NCBI GenBank assembly: GCA_007129985.1
Contig: SKUL01000182.1
Coordinates: 1 to 7,223, forward strand
DNA from: Flavobacteriales bacterium
Lineage (GTDB): Bacteria; Bacteroidota; Bacteroidia; Flavobacteriales_D; SKUL01
Direction of reading: 5' to 3'
DNA length: 7,223 bases
The notes beneath the pieces are model-generated. The model did no database searches and had not been told where the DNA came from. It saw nothing but the letters and a program-made list of their open reading frames with translations. The translations under genes and the position numbers were made by a program. This document shows, piece by piece, positions 1 to 6,598 of the stretch; positions within the stretch are counted from its first letter, which is position 1, and every line of letters starts with the position of its first letter.

Positions 1-1191
1 GCCGGTTGCTCGTCGCAGGTAGAAATTGACGTAATCATCTTGCCTCAACCTCCGGTGCCATCCTTGGTGAGTCAAAATCAAACCACTTTTGCAGTTCTCG
101 ACCCTCAAGAAGTTCAAGGTCATTACACCTACCAGGGAGTGGGCGCGGGCTGGGGATCGCCCAACCTCAACAGCGTAAGTGTTACTTCCAATCTGGTAAT
201 CGCGCGTGACGGCACCGCTGCTGACAGTTTACTTTGCGAAAATGCTGTAAACGGAGCTGCATTGAGTGGTAACATCGCTGTAATCTATCGCGGAGGCTGC
301 GAATTTGGAGCCAAAGCATTCAGCGCTCAGCAGGCCGGTGCAGCAGGGGTAATCATTGTGAACAACGTACCCGGCGAATTGATGGAAATGGGTGGAGGCG
401 CTCAAGGGCCCAACGTGACCATTCCTACCGCCATGGTGACCGCTGAAACCGGTGCATGGCTCAATGCACAAATCAACGCCGGTAATGCGCTTGCAACACT
501 TGGTCAATTCAACGGAGGACCATTGCAGATTTGTCCGGGCGAGACCATTCAAATTGCAGCTCCCGGCGGATGGACAGACTATCTTTGGAACAACGGCCAC
601 ACAGGCGCGGTGATTGAGATAAGTCAACCCAGTGTGTACAGCGTTCAGGTGTTCAGCGGGGAAGATTGCAGCACATCGTCGCAGTCTATCACTGTAACCA
701 TGACCAATATCAGCCAACCCGAAATTGAGGCCGTGGATTCTGATCAGCTCGGAATTGACCCTGTGGGAGGCGTTACCTACCAATGGTTCCTCAACGGTGA
801 ACCCATTCCTGATTCAAACAGTCCTGTGATTGACATCATTGGAGAGGGAACCTATACGGTGCAAATTGAAACCGGAAATGGATGCACGGAAATATCTGAT
901 CCGTTTGAAGTAATTCCCACCAGCGTTGGAGAAATTACTGCAGATCAAAACCTCCATATTTTCCCTGTTCCTTCCAGAGACCGTGTTACAGTGGTGCTGC
1001 CTGCCGGATTCCAGACCGAAGCCTTGCGTGTGTTCACGCCGGACGGACGCATGATCAGCGAGCCCATTCCGTACAACGGTCAGTCGGAGCAGGTGATTAT
1101 TGATATCCAACACTGGGCCTCCGGAACCTATCTGATTCAGGTATCAGGAAACGATACAGTGCTGCACGGAAGGTTTATCAAAGCAAACTGA
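1..1191 (+). CDS. Secreted PA-domain and Ig/PKD-like protein with T9SS sorting domain (5' partial)
   Basis: The frame is open from base 1 to the TAA... stop codon region ending at 1191 (TGA), leaving 396 residues of a longer protein. An in-frame TTG at 40 is not a convincing start, because the residues before it (GCSSQVEIDVIILPQP) look like the end of an upstream Ig/PKD-like repeat. Visible residues about 79-158 form a protease-associated (PA) domain, with the typical core IAVIYRGGCEFGAKAFSAQQ followed by AGAAGVIIVNN and a PTAMV segment. Two Ig/PKD-like repeats follow (about 175-235 and 240-305), marked by ICPGETIQI, YLWNNG, YQWFLNGEPI and GTYTVQIETGNGC. The last roughly 80 residues (LHIFPVPSRDRVTVVLP to GTYLIQVSG and a basic end) match a T9SS type A sorting domain. 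Such proteins are exported by Sec, then moved to the cell surface or medium by T9SS. PA domains often accompany secreted peptidases, but no catalytic domain is visible here, so any enzymatic part must lie upstream. Confidence 0.88.
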   Translation, partial: AGCSSQVEIDVIILPQPPVPSLVSQNQTTFAVLDPQEVQGHYTYQGVGAGWGSPNLNSVSVTSNLVIARDGTAADSLLCENAVNGAALSGNIAVIYRGGCEFGAKAFSAQQAGAAGVIIVNNVPGELMEMGGGAQGPNVTIPTAMVTAETGAWLNAQINAGNALATLGQFNGGPLQICPGETIQIAAPGGWTDYLWNNGHTGAVIEISQPSVYSVQVFSGEDCSTSSQSITVTMTNISQPEIEAVDSDQLGIDPVGGVTYQWFLNGEPIPDSNSPVIDIIGEGTYTVQIETGNGCTEISDPFEVIPTSVGEITADQNLHIFPVPSRDRVTVVLPAGFQTEALRVFTPDGRMISEPIPYNGQSEQVIIDIQHWASGTYLIQVSGNDTVLHGRFIKAN

Positions 1192-1222
1192 TTTCATAAC
1201 GTTTTTCGGGCAACCGAAGTGA

Positions 1223-1259
1223 GGGTTCACAGTCAATATTGTGAACCCTTTTTCTTTTT
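1223..1259 (+). terminator. Rho-independent terminator after the PA-domain gene
   Basis: A perfect 9-bp stem, GGGTTCACA (1223-1231) with TGTGAACCC (1240-1248), encloses an 8-base loop. It is followed directly by five T, one C and five T (1249-1259). This is a textbook intrinsic terminator for the upstream gene. Its T-tract ends three bases before the ATG at 1263, so it is also the immediate upstream sequence of the next gene. Confidence 0.88.
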
Positions 1260-1262
1260 GCC

Positions 1263-2420
1263 ATGAAACGACTTTTTACTTCTTTGATCATCTTCCCAAC
1301 ACTGCTGCTCACAGCACAGGACGACTGTATTGATCCATCGCTCATTGACCCCGATGCCATTTGTTTTGACATCTTTCAACCCGTGTGCGGATGCGACGGA
1401 ATGACCTATTCAAACGAGTGTTATGCCGTGAACTTTGGTGGCGTCACATCCTGGACAGACGGTGAATGTCCAACCGTTTCACCCGGCGACTGCCCCGAAC
1501 TCAACCCGGAACTCGACTTCGGAATGTGCGCTGCCGTAATAGGAGTAGCGCTTATCAACAACGAATGCATTGCCATTTCGGGTTGTGGCACCATTGCTTC
1601 GGATGGTGTGAATTACTCGGAGTTTTTCTATGATGACCTGGCCGATTGTCAGGCCTGCCTGCAAAGTGATTGTATCAATCCCGATCAGATAGACCCTGAG
1701 GCTGTTTGTATTGAAATCTACGACCCCGTATGCGGCTGCGACGATGTTACCTACGACAACGAGTGCTATGCATTCTTTTACGGTGGCGTAACCAGTTGGA
1801 CGGAAGGCGAGTGCCCGGGAGAGCCCGCCGAGCCGGCCGAGCCATGTACCGATCTAGAAGGGCTTGACTTCGGTCTTTGCGATATGTTTCTTGGTCACGC
1901 GGTGGTTTCCGGGATGTGTCAGCCGGTTTCAGGATGTGGCTGGGAGCTCGACAATGTGGATTACTCTGCGGCTTTTTACGATACAACCGAAGAGTGCGAG
2001 GCTTGTCTGGTAGTTGATTGCATCAACCCCGATCAAATTGACCCCGATATGATGTGTCTCGACATTTGGGACCCTGTTTGCGGCTGCGACGGAGAGACCT
2101 ACAGCAATGATTGTTACGCTTTTTATTTCGGTGGAGTAACAAGCTGGACACCGGGCGAATGTCTTCCAACCAGCATTGAAGAAGTCAATAAAAACCAGAT
2201 TCTTGTTGAGCCGCGCCCCAACTTCTCTTTACGAGTTTACAATCAGCAGTTGATTGAGCGCTTTGATGTGTTTGACCTCACCGGAAAACACATTCTTTCT
2301 CGCGAGAGCCTGGCTCCCGGGGAGTACTTCTTTCAACTGCCGGTGAATTATGCCGGACTGTACATTGTTCGCGCGCAGAGCCAAAATGAAGTGATAAGCC
2401 AAAAAGTGCTGTTGCATTAA
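1263..2420 (+). CDS. Secreted multi-Kazal-module protein with T9SS sorting domain
   Basis: A 385-residue protein. The start at 1263 gives a clear signal peptide (MKRLFTSLIIFPTLLLTAQ, cleavage probably after Q19). Three Kazal-like modules (residues 22-69, 137-184, 253-300) share identical cysteine spacing and the core PVCGCDGxTYxNxC; the second has DD for DG. They alternate with two copies of a second six-cysteine module (77-132 and 195-248; core DFGxC ... SGC ... YSxxFYD ... CxAC) that I cannot name. A short Pro/Glu-rich linker (GEPAEPAEP) precedes the second copy. The C-terminus (about 313-385) is a T9SS type A sorting domain, with FDVFDLTGKHIL and AGLYIVRA. Kazal domains typically inhibit serine proteases by presenting a loop to the active site; inhibition here is inferred only. 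The protein is predicted to be surface-bound or released. It has its own strong terminator downstream and probably its own transcript. No ribosome binding site is visible because the previous gene's terminator abuts the start. Confidence 0.9.
   Translation: MKRLFTSLIIFPTLLLTAQDDCIDPSLIDPDAICFDIFQPVCGCDGMTYSNECYAVNFGGVTSWTDGECPTVSPGDCPELNPELDFGMCAAVIGVALINNECIAISGCGTIASDGVNYSEFFYDDLADCQACLQSDCINPDQIDPEAVCIEIYDPVCGCDDVTYDNECYAFFYGGVTSWTEGECPGEPAEPAEPCTDLEGLDFGLCDMFLGHAVVSGMCQPVSGCGWELDNVDYSAAFYDTTEECEACLVVDCINPDQIDPDMMCLDIWDPVCGCDGETYSNDCYAFYFGGVTSWTPGECLPTSIEEVNKNQILVEPRPNFSLRVYNQQLIERFDVFDLTGKHILSRESLAPGEYFFQLPVNYAGLYIVRAQSQNEVISQKVLLH
1326..2162 (+). repeat. Alternating cysteine-module tandem repeat (A-B-A-B-A)
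   Basis: Three Kazal-like A modules are encoded at 1326-1469, 1671-1814 and 2019-2162, and two B modules at 1491-1658 and 1845-2006. The repeating unit is 115-116 codons. In every A module the cysteines are spaced 12, 8, 2, 9 and 16 residues apart. In the B modules they are spaced 12/11, 13, 6, 21/20 and 3 apart. The linker after each B module is nearly constant (DCINPDQIDP precedes A2 and A3; DCIDPSLIDP precedes A1). This points to duplication of a whole A-B unit rather than separate domain gains. Confidence 0.9.
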
Positions 2421-2447
2421 GTGTTTTAGAGCAATTGCACTACTCCG

Positions 2448-2480
2448 AAAGCCTCCGCCATCGCGGGGGCTTTTATTTTT
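2448..2480 (+). terminator. Terminator between convergent Kazal-protein and sirtuin genes
   Basis: The stem GCCTCCGC (2451-2458) pairs with GCGGGGGC (2463-2470) around a CATC loop, with one U-G wobble. Three A-T pairs extend its base. A T-rich run, TTTTATTTTT (2471-2480), follows on the + strand, which is strong for the Kazal gene. On the minus strand the tail is only TTT, so it is a weak terminator for the sirtuin gene, whose stop codon (2473-2475) lies inside the T-tract. Confidence 0.82.
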
Positions 2481-3168
2481 CAGTGAGTAAGCGGCTCAAT
2501 TCCGAAAGTCCTTCAGAAGCCCCGGCAGCGATGGTTACAATCGGCGGATTTCGGTGGGGCAGGTGGGGGATGTTCGGGTCAATACAATAGATGGCGGCCT
2601 TATCCGGAGCGTAATGCACAAGACCTGCGGCGGGATAAACCACCATGGAGGTTCCCACAATAGCCACCACATCAGCCTCTGAAACCAAATCGGCAGCAGG
2701 TTCAATCATGGGTACCATTTCACCAAACCACACAATATGGGGTCGCAATTGAAAACCCTTTTCGCAGCATTGGCCCATTTCAATCTTCCAATGGTCAAGC
2801 TCATACACGAGCGAAGGATCGCCGGTGCTGCGCGCTTTCATAATCTCGCCGTGCAGGTGAAGCACCTTGGTGGAGCCTGCCCGCTCATGCAGGTTGTCAA
2901 TGTTTTGGGTGATAATCTGAACGTCAAAGTCATTTTCAAGCCGAGCGAGGATTCTATGCCCCTCATTGGGCTCTACTTCCATGATCTGCTTGCGGCGTTG
3001 GTTGTAAAAATCCAGCACCACTACGGGTTGTTTCATCCAGCCTTCGGGAGATGCCACTTCCTCAATGCGATAGCCTTCCCACAAGCCGCCCGCTCCCCGA
3101 AAAGTAGCCACGCCACTCTCCGCGCTCATGCCTGCTCCTGTTAAAACCACTAACTTTTTTCGATTCAT
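2473..3168 (-). CDS. cobB: NAD-dependent protein deacylase, sirtuin (CobB/SIRT5-like)
   Basis: A 231-residue cytoplasmic enzyme that removes acyl groups from lysines using NAD+, releasing nicotinamide and O-acyl-ADP-ribose. The Sir2 motifs are all present: the NAD-binding GAGMSAESGVATFR (11-24), TQNID (87-91), the catalytic histidine H106 in HLHGE, WFGE (147-150) and GTS (172-174). The FYNQRR segment supplies Y55 and R58, matching the E. coli CobB Tyr-x-x-Arg pair that recognises succinyl-type acyl groups, so desuccinylase as well as deacetylase activity is likely. The structural zinc site is degraded: the first CxxC pair is absent and only adjacent C134 and C135 remain. From memory, other Bacteroidota homologues also lack this site. 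The protein is at the short, catalytic-core-only end of the family. The gene is monocistronic, convergent with the Kazal gene and divergent from 3222-4202. The start ATG at 3168 directly precedes the first beta strand. Confidence 0.93.
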   Translation of the reverse strand: MNRKKLVVLTGAGMSAESGVATFRGAGGLWEGYRIEEVASPEGWMKQPVVVLDFYNQRRKQIMEVEPNEGHRILARLENDFDVQIITQNIDNLHERAGSTKVLHLHGEIMKARSTGDPSLVYELDHWKIEMGQCCEKGFQLRPHIVWFGEMVPMIEPAADLVSEADVVAIVGTSMVVYPAAGLVHYAPDKAAIYCIDPNIPHLPHRNPPIVTIAAGASEGLSELSRLLTEK

Positions 3169-3172
3169 TTCG

Positions 3173-3201
3173 TTGAAACGGGTGATTACAGCGTAAATTT
3201 A
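3173..3201 (+). promoter_or_regulatory. Possible promoter for the 3222-4202 gene
   Basis: TTG (3173-3175) lies 18 bases upstream of TAAATTTA (3194-3201). The latter differs from the Bacteroidota -7 consensus TAnnTTTG only at the last base. Transcription would begin near 3207, leaving a short leader before the ATG at 3222 but almost none before the in-frame ATG at 3210. TAAATTTA is palindromic, so it could in principle serve the divergent sirtuin gene too, but I see no matching -33 element on that strand. Confidence 0.3.
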
Positions 3202-3221
3202 AGCCTCTTATGCCATCTGCC

Positions 3222-4202
3222 ATGAAAACCAACTTGCTCATACTCATTTTTACAGCCTTGCTGATGAATCAACCGGCCATGGGTCAAATGGGTAACTGTG
3301 ACTCGCTCAGTATTACCCGCATGGAAATCAATCCCTTCAACATGAATCAGATTCTGGTTCGCGCGGAGTACACCGATTTCGACAATTTCATCACCCATCC
3401 CGGGTTTCTGATTGCCGATGAGAACGAAGCCACCATCGCCCTCGAAGAGGTTTTCTTCTTCGGTATGGCAACCGATCAGGTGCACACCTTGGAAATCATG
3501 GATATGAATATTCTTCCCAATACTCCGGTACCCGGTGAGCTACAGCTCTGGAGCTTGTTTTTTGAGGGTTTTGAATGCGCTTTTCCCGGTCCATTTTTGC
3601 TGTGGGAGGAGGTGGATTGTGTGCCCCTCGTGTTTTCAGCCTCGCGCGCCGGTGGAGCACCCCTCTTCGTTGATATTGAATGGACGCTCTCCCAAAACGG
3701 AATGGAACTGGAGACGGGCACAATGGTTTTTAACGGAGAGAACACCCAGGAGCAAGTGTCGTTTTGTTTGGAGCAAGGCTGTGGTTACACGCTTGAGCTC
3801 AACGTAGATGACATGGAAGGAGTGGGCTTCACCTACAACCTTCACTACGGAGATTTCTTCGCCATCGGGGCGTCGGGTGGTGTTCTTGAACCCGGCTTCG
3901 TGAGTCACGACTTTGACCTGTATGAATGTTTGGTGACAAACGTAACGGAAGAATCACCGCTTGAATTCAGCATTTATCCCAATCCTTCTTCCGGATTTTT
4001 TCAGGTGTCCTCAGACCCGAATCAGGCATTGCAATACCTAACTGTGAGCGACCTGTCAGGAAGGTTGTTTTTGCACGAAGCTGTTGGCCGGCAATCCATT
4101 ATTCAGGTTGATGCCTCTTCATGGCCGGCAGGAATGTACATTGTAAGCGCCTACGGTGAAAACGGCGAAAGCGCTCGCCGCAAGTGGATTCACACAAAAT
4201 AG
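3222..4202 (+). CDS. Secreted protein of unknown function with T9SS sorting domain
   Basis: I do not recognise the main body of this protein. With the ATG at 3222 it has 326 residues and starts with a normal signal peptide (MKTNLLILIFTALLMNQPAMGQ). An in-frame ATG at 3210 would add only MPSA and is less likely by signal-peptide shape and promoter position. The mature N-terminal half begins NCDSLSITRMEINPFNMNQI. The middle contains a cysteine-bounded stretch, FCLEQGCGYTLELNVDDMEG, that resembles the 'C..dgCYt..~D..GdG' pattern seen in many secreted Bacteroidota proteins. Six cysteines in the mature part are consistent with disulfides outside the cytoplasm. The C-terminal 75-80 residues (SIYPNPSSGFFQVSS, DLSGRLFLHE, WPAGMYIVSAYG, basic end RRKWIHTK) are a good T9SS type A sorting domain. 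The gene is divergent from the sirtuin gene and ends one base from the stop of the convergent hexapeptide-protein gene, with no visible terminator. Confidence 0.85.
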   Translation: MKTNLLILIFTALLMNQPAMGQMGNCDSLSITRMEINPFNMNQILVRAEYTDFDNFITHPGFLIADENEATIALEEVFFFGMATDQVHTLEIMDMNILPNTPVPGELQLWSLFFEGFECAFPGPFLLWEEVDCVPLVFSASRAGGAPLFVDIEWTLSQNGMELETGTMVFNGENTQEQVSFCLEQGCGYTLELNVDDMEGVGFTYNLHYGDFFAIGASGGVLEPGFVSHDFDLYECLVTNVTEESPLEFSIYPNPSSGFFQVSSDPNQALQYLTVSDLSGRLFLHEAVGRQSIIQVDASSWPAGMYIVSAYGENGESARRKWIHTK

Positions 4203-4203
4203 C

Positions 4204-4803
4204 TTAATCGCCTTTTTCCCGGTTCTTCCAGATATCGTACACGCGGGCCTGAGTGGGCCGGTTGGGTTCCGGTTCTGTAAGCGGTTCGCATTCGCGCAAG
4301 TGTTGGTGGCAATGCGCGGGTAACTGCTGGTAGAGACGCGTTCCTTCTGATTTCCACGCCAGCATATCATCGGTAACAGGCTTCACCACTTTGGCAGGAT
4401 TTCCCACCACCACACTTCTCGGCGGAATTTCGGTATTGGCCGTAATGAGTGCGAGCGCACCAATGATACATTCATCTCCAATCACCACTTCGTCCATAAT
4501 CACCGCGTTCATGCCCACCAGACAGTTTTTACCGATGGTGGCCCCGTGAACAATGGCTCCGTGACCAACGTGCGCACCCTCGTGCAAAACGACCTCCACA
4601 CCCGGAAACATATGAATGGTGCAATTCTCCTGCACGTTGCATCCGTCTTCAATGGTAATCTGCCCCCAATCTCCACGGATGGCAGCCCCCGGACCGATGT
4701 ACACGTTTTTACCGATTATCACATTGCCCGTTACCGCGGCCAGTGGGTGAACAAAAGAGGAGGGGTGAACCACGGGGCGAAATCCTTCGAACTCAAAAAT
4801 CAT
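4204..4803 (-). CDS. PaaY/CaiE-type hexapeptide-repeat protein (gamma-carbonic-anhydrase fold)
   Basis: A 199-residue cytoplasmic protein of left-handed beta-helix type, close in length and sequence to E. coli PaaY (as I recall it). Hexapeptide repeats run from about residue 24 to 135 (VIIGKN, VYIGPGA, ATIGKNC, VVIGDECIIGA). The metal-binding histidines of the gamma-carbonic-anhydrase family are all present: H64 in NCTIH, and H81 and H86 in VGHGAIVHG. The supporting R43 and D45 (RGD) and Q58 are also present. The C-terminal tail, after VVGNPAKVV, has the PaaY-like AWKSEGTRLYQQL and CEPLTEPEPNR segments. Members are trimers with a zinc site between subunits. PaaY is a thioesterase acting on stalled CoA intermediates of phenylacetate breakdown, and relatives have carbonic anhydrase activity. 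No phenylacetate or carnitine genes are nearby, so the substrate is open. The start ATG at 4803 gives the usual MIFEFEGFRPVV beginning. Confidence 0.9.
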   Translation of the reverse strand: MIFEFEGFRPVVHPSSFVHPLAAVTGNVIIGKNVYIGPGAAIRGDWGQITIEDGCNVQENCTIHMFPGVEVVLHEGAHVGHGAIVHGATIGKNCLVGMNAVIMDEVVIGDECIIGALALITANTEIPPRSVVVGNPAKVVKPVTDDMLAWKSEGTRLYQQLPAHCHQHLRECEPLTEPEPNRPTQARVYDIWKNREKGD

Positions 4804-4878
4804 GGTGTGCTGTCGTTAGAATGAACAGCCTCAAAAGTCGTAAATTCGGGCCGGAAACCATCAAACAAACCCCGTAAC
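4804..4878. other. Divergent intergenic region between hexapeptide protein and S10 peptidase genes
   Basis: Seventy-five bases must hold the promoters of both divergent genes. On the + strand TAAATTCG (4841-4848) is one mismatch from the TAnnTTTG -7 box and would place transcription start about 25 bases before the ATG at 4879, but no good -33 element is visible. On the minus strand I see no convincing box. Neither gene has a Shine-Dalgarno-like sequence. Confidence 0.3.
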
Positions 4879-6381
4879 ATGGCACGATTGCTCCCCCTCC
4901 TTTTTCTGGCACTGATTTCTATTCAGGCTTTTGCACAAAGTGAAAAAGCCGACAAATCAAGCAAAAGCACTTTCACTTTTCCCGATCCTGTGGTGACCAA
5001 GCACTCCATTACGCTGGAAGGTGAGCGCATCAACTACACAGCTACGGCAGGTCATTTGTTGATGCTTGATGCAAAAGGGGAGGAGAAGGCACGCATTTTC
5101 TACATTGCCTACACCCGCGATGGCGTGAAAAACCCTGCGGACAGGCCCATTACCTTTTCTTTCAATGGAGGCCCCGGATCCAGTTCGGTTTGGCTGCACA
5201 TGGGGGCGCTCGGTCCGCGAAGAGTGGTCATGACCGACGAGGGTCTGGCTCCCGCGCCGCCCTACCAAGTGGTTGACAACGAGTATTCATGGCTCAACGT
5301 GACCGATTTGGTGTTTATTGACCCCGTGGAAACAGGTTTGAGTCGCCCGGCAGGTGATACCGACAAAAAAGAGTTCACCGGCTACGAGGAGGACCTGCGA
5401 AGCGTGGGTGACTTTATTCACCGTTATGTGACGCGAAACGCGCGTTGGAACTCACCCAAATACCTTGCGGGCGAAAGCTATGGAACGACCCGTGCGGCCG
5501 GTCTTTCGGGGTATTTGCAAGACCGCCACGGAATGATGCTCAACGGACTTGTGCTGATTTCGGCAGTGATGAATTTTCAAACGCTGTATTTCACCAGCGG
5601 AAATGACCTTCCGTATGCCTTGTTTTTGCCGGCCTTTGCGGCCACGGCCTATCACCACGGTAAGATTGACAAACAGCGTTACCCTGATTTCAAGCAGTTT
5701 CTTCAATCTGCCGAGGACTTTGCGATTGGTGAATACAACAGCATGTTGATGAAAGGAGACATGCTCACCGATTCCGAAAAAGAATTGCTGGCGGGCAGAA
5801 TTTCAGATTTCACAGGTTTGCGGCCGGAGTTTGTGCACGACCATCATTACCGAATCAACACACCACTGTTTAGCAAAGAGTTGCTTCGCGATGAGGGTTT
5901 CACTGTGGGACGTTTTGATGGCTCCGTGAAGGGTATTGACAAAAAAGCCGGGGGAGATACCTACGATTTCGACCCCAGCTACCACTTATCCGTGTATGGC
6001 CCTTATACCATGGCCATCAACGACCACCTGAAGCGCGTGCTGAACTACCCCAACGACGATATGGTGTATGAAATCCTCACCGGAAATGTGCATCCGTGGA
6101 ATTACGGTCCCGCGCAAAACCGTTTCCTCGACAATTCAGAAACCCTGCGGAAGTCCATTCACAAAAACCCGTACCTCAAGGTGTTGATTTGCAACGGCTA
6201 TTATGACCTTGCCACGCCGTATTTCGCAACCGAATACACGTTGAATCACATGTTTCTGAATGAGAAGTACCGCAACAACATCCAAATGACCTATTACAAA
6301 GGCGGTCATATGATGTACACACTGGAGCCTGAATTGAAGCAGTTTACGGAGGATGTACGGAGCTTTTACCGTGCTCGCTAA
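4879..6381 (+). CDS. Exported serine carboxypeptidase-like protein, peptidase family S10
   Basis: A 500-residue alpha/beta-hydrolase expected to remove residues from the C-terminus of peptides outside the cytoplasm. The signal peptide is MARLLPLLFLALISIQAFAQ, with cleavage after Q20. The oxyanion-hole motif FNGGPGSSS (95-103) is followed by DPVETGLSRP (148-157), where family members usually have DPVGTGxS. The nucleophile S200 lies in GESYGTTRAAG. The acid D443 is in NGYYDLATP and the histidine H477 in KGGHMMY, so the Ser-Asp-His triad is complete. Length is normal for bacterial S10 proteins. Unlike the other exported proteins here it has no T9SS tail and ends in RSFYRAR, so a periplasmic location is most likely. 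It is divergent from the hexapeptide-protein gene. No intrinsic terminator follows, only a bulged hairpin over the stop codon without a T-tract. Peptide substrate is unknown. Confidence 0.93.
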   Translation: MARLLPLLFLALISIQAFAQSEKADKSSKSTFTFPDPVVTKHSITLEGERINYTATAGHLLMLDAKGEEKARIFYIAYTRDGVKNPADRPITFSFNGGPGSSSVWLHMGALGPRRVVMTDEGLAPAPPYQVVDNEYSWLNVTDLVFIDPVETGLSRPAGDTDKKEFTGYEEDLRSVGDFIHRYVTRNARWNSPKYLAGESYGTTRAAGLSGYLQDRHGMMLNGLVLISAVMNFQTLYFTSGNDLPYALFLPAFAATAYHHGKIDKQRYPDFKQFLQSAEDFAIGEYNSMLMKGDMLTDSEKELLAGRISDFTGLRPEFVHDHHYRINTPLFSKELLRDEGFTVGRFDGSVKGIDKKAGGDTYDFDPSYHLSVYGPYTMAINDHLKRVLNYPNDDMVYEILTGNVHPWNYGPAQNRFLDNSETLRKSIHKNPYLKVLICNGYYDLATPYFATEYTLNHMFLNEKYRNNIQMTYYKGGHMMYTLEPELKQFTEDVRSFYRAR

Positions 6382-6429
6382 TGAGCGGATAAGCACCCGG
6401 CACGAATACAGGTTTCTACACATGTGTGC

Positions 6430-6439
6430 GTGATAAGCT
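6430..6439. repeat. Target-site duplication, left copy
   Basis: GTGATAAGCT directly abuts the left inverted repeat of the mobile element. The identical 10 bases occur at 6764-6773 directly outside the right inverted repeat. Confidence 0.9.
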
Positions 6440-6456
6440 CAGGGCAAACGCATTTA
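6440..6456 (+). repeat. Left terminal inverted repeat (17 bp)
   Basis: CAGGGCAAACGCATTTA, exactly complementary to 6747-6763. Identity stops at 6457 on one side and 6746 on the other. Confidence 0.92.
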
Positions 6457-6598
6457 GAATTTTCATACGGCAGCCATCAATTTGTTGAAGTGTGATGTCT
6501 TTGTTGTGAGATACTTCTTTCCAGTTTCTCGTTCAAGAGGAGTGGAGTCGTTGTTACGTTAACCAGTATCATATCTTTACGTGACATTCAATCTCTTA

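Noticed and set aside
40..42. TTG codon as the start of the PA-domain protein
   Set aside because: The frame stays open to base 1 and the preceding residues look like the end of a repeat domain. No signal peptide follows the TTG, as a T9SS cargo would need.
2737..3144. A 135-codon + strand open frame opposite the sirtuin gene
   Set aside because: It lies entirely within a convincing sirtuin coding sequence on the other strand, and its translation shows no family features.
4546..4824. A 92-codon + strand open frame opposite the hexapeptide-protein gene
   Set aside because: It is a shadow of the well-supported minus-strand gene with complete metal-site motifs.
6371..6396. Hairpin over the S10 stop codon (GTGCTCGCT with AGCG-gata-AGCAC)
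   Set aside because: It has a four-base bulge and no T-tract follows, so it does not qualify as an intrinsic terminator.
6418..6427. Perfect palindrome ACACATGTGT upstream of the mobile element
   Set aside because: A 10-bp palindrome in a short spacer can arise by chance, and nothing nearby links it to a regulator or recombinase.
6457..6598. Possible transposase remnant in the left interior of the MITE
   Set aside because: Reading the minus strand gives an open stretch toward the left end, but it shows no motif I can tie to an ISAs1 transposase.
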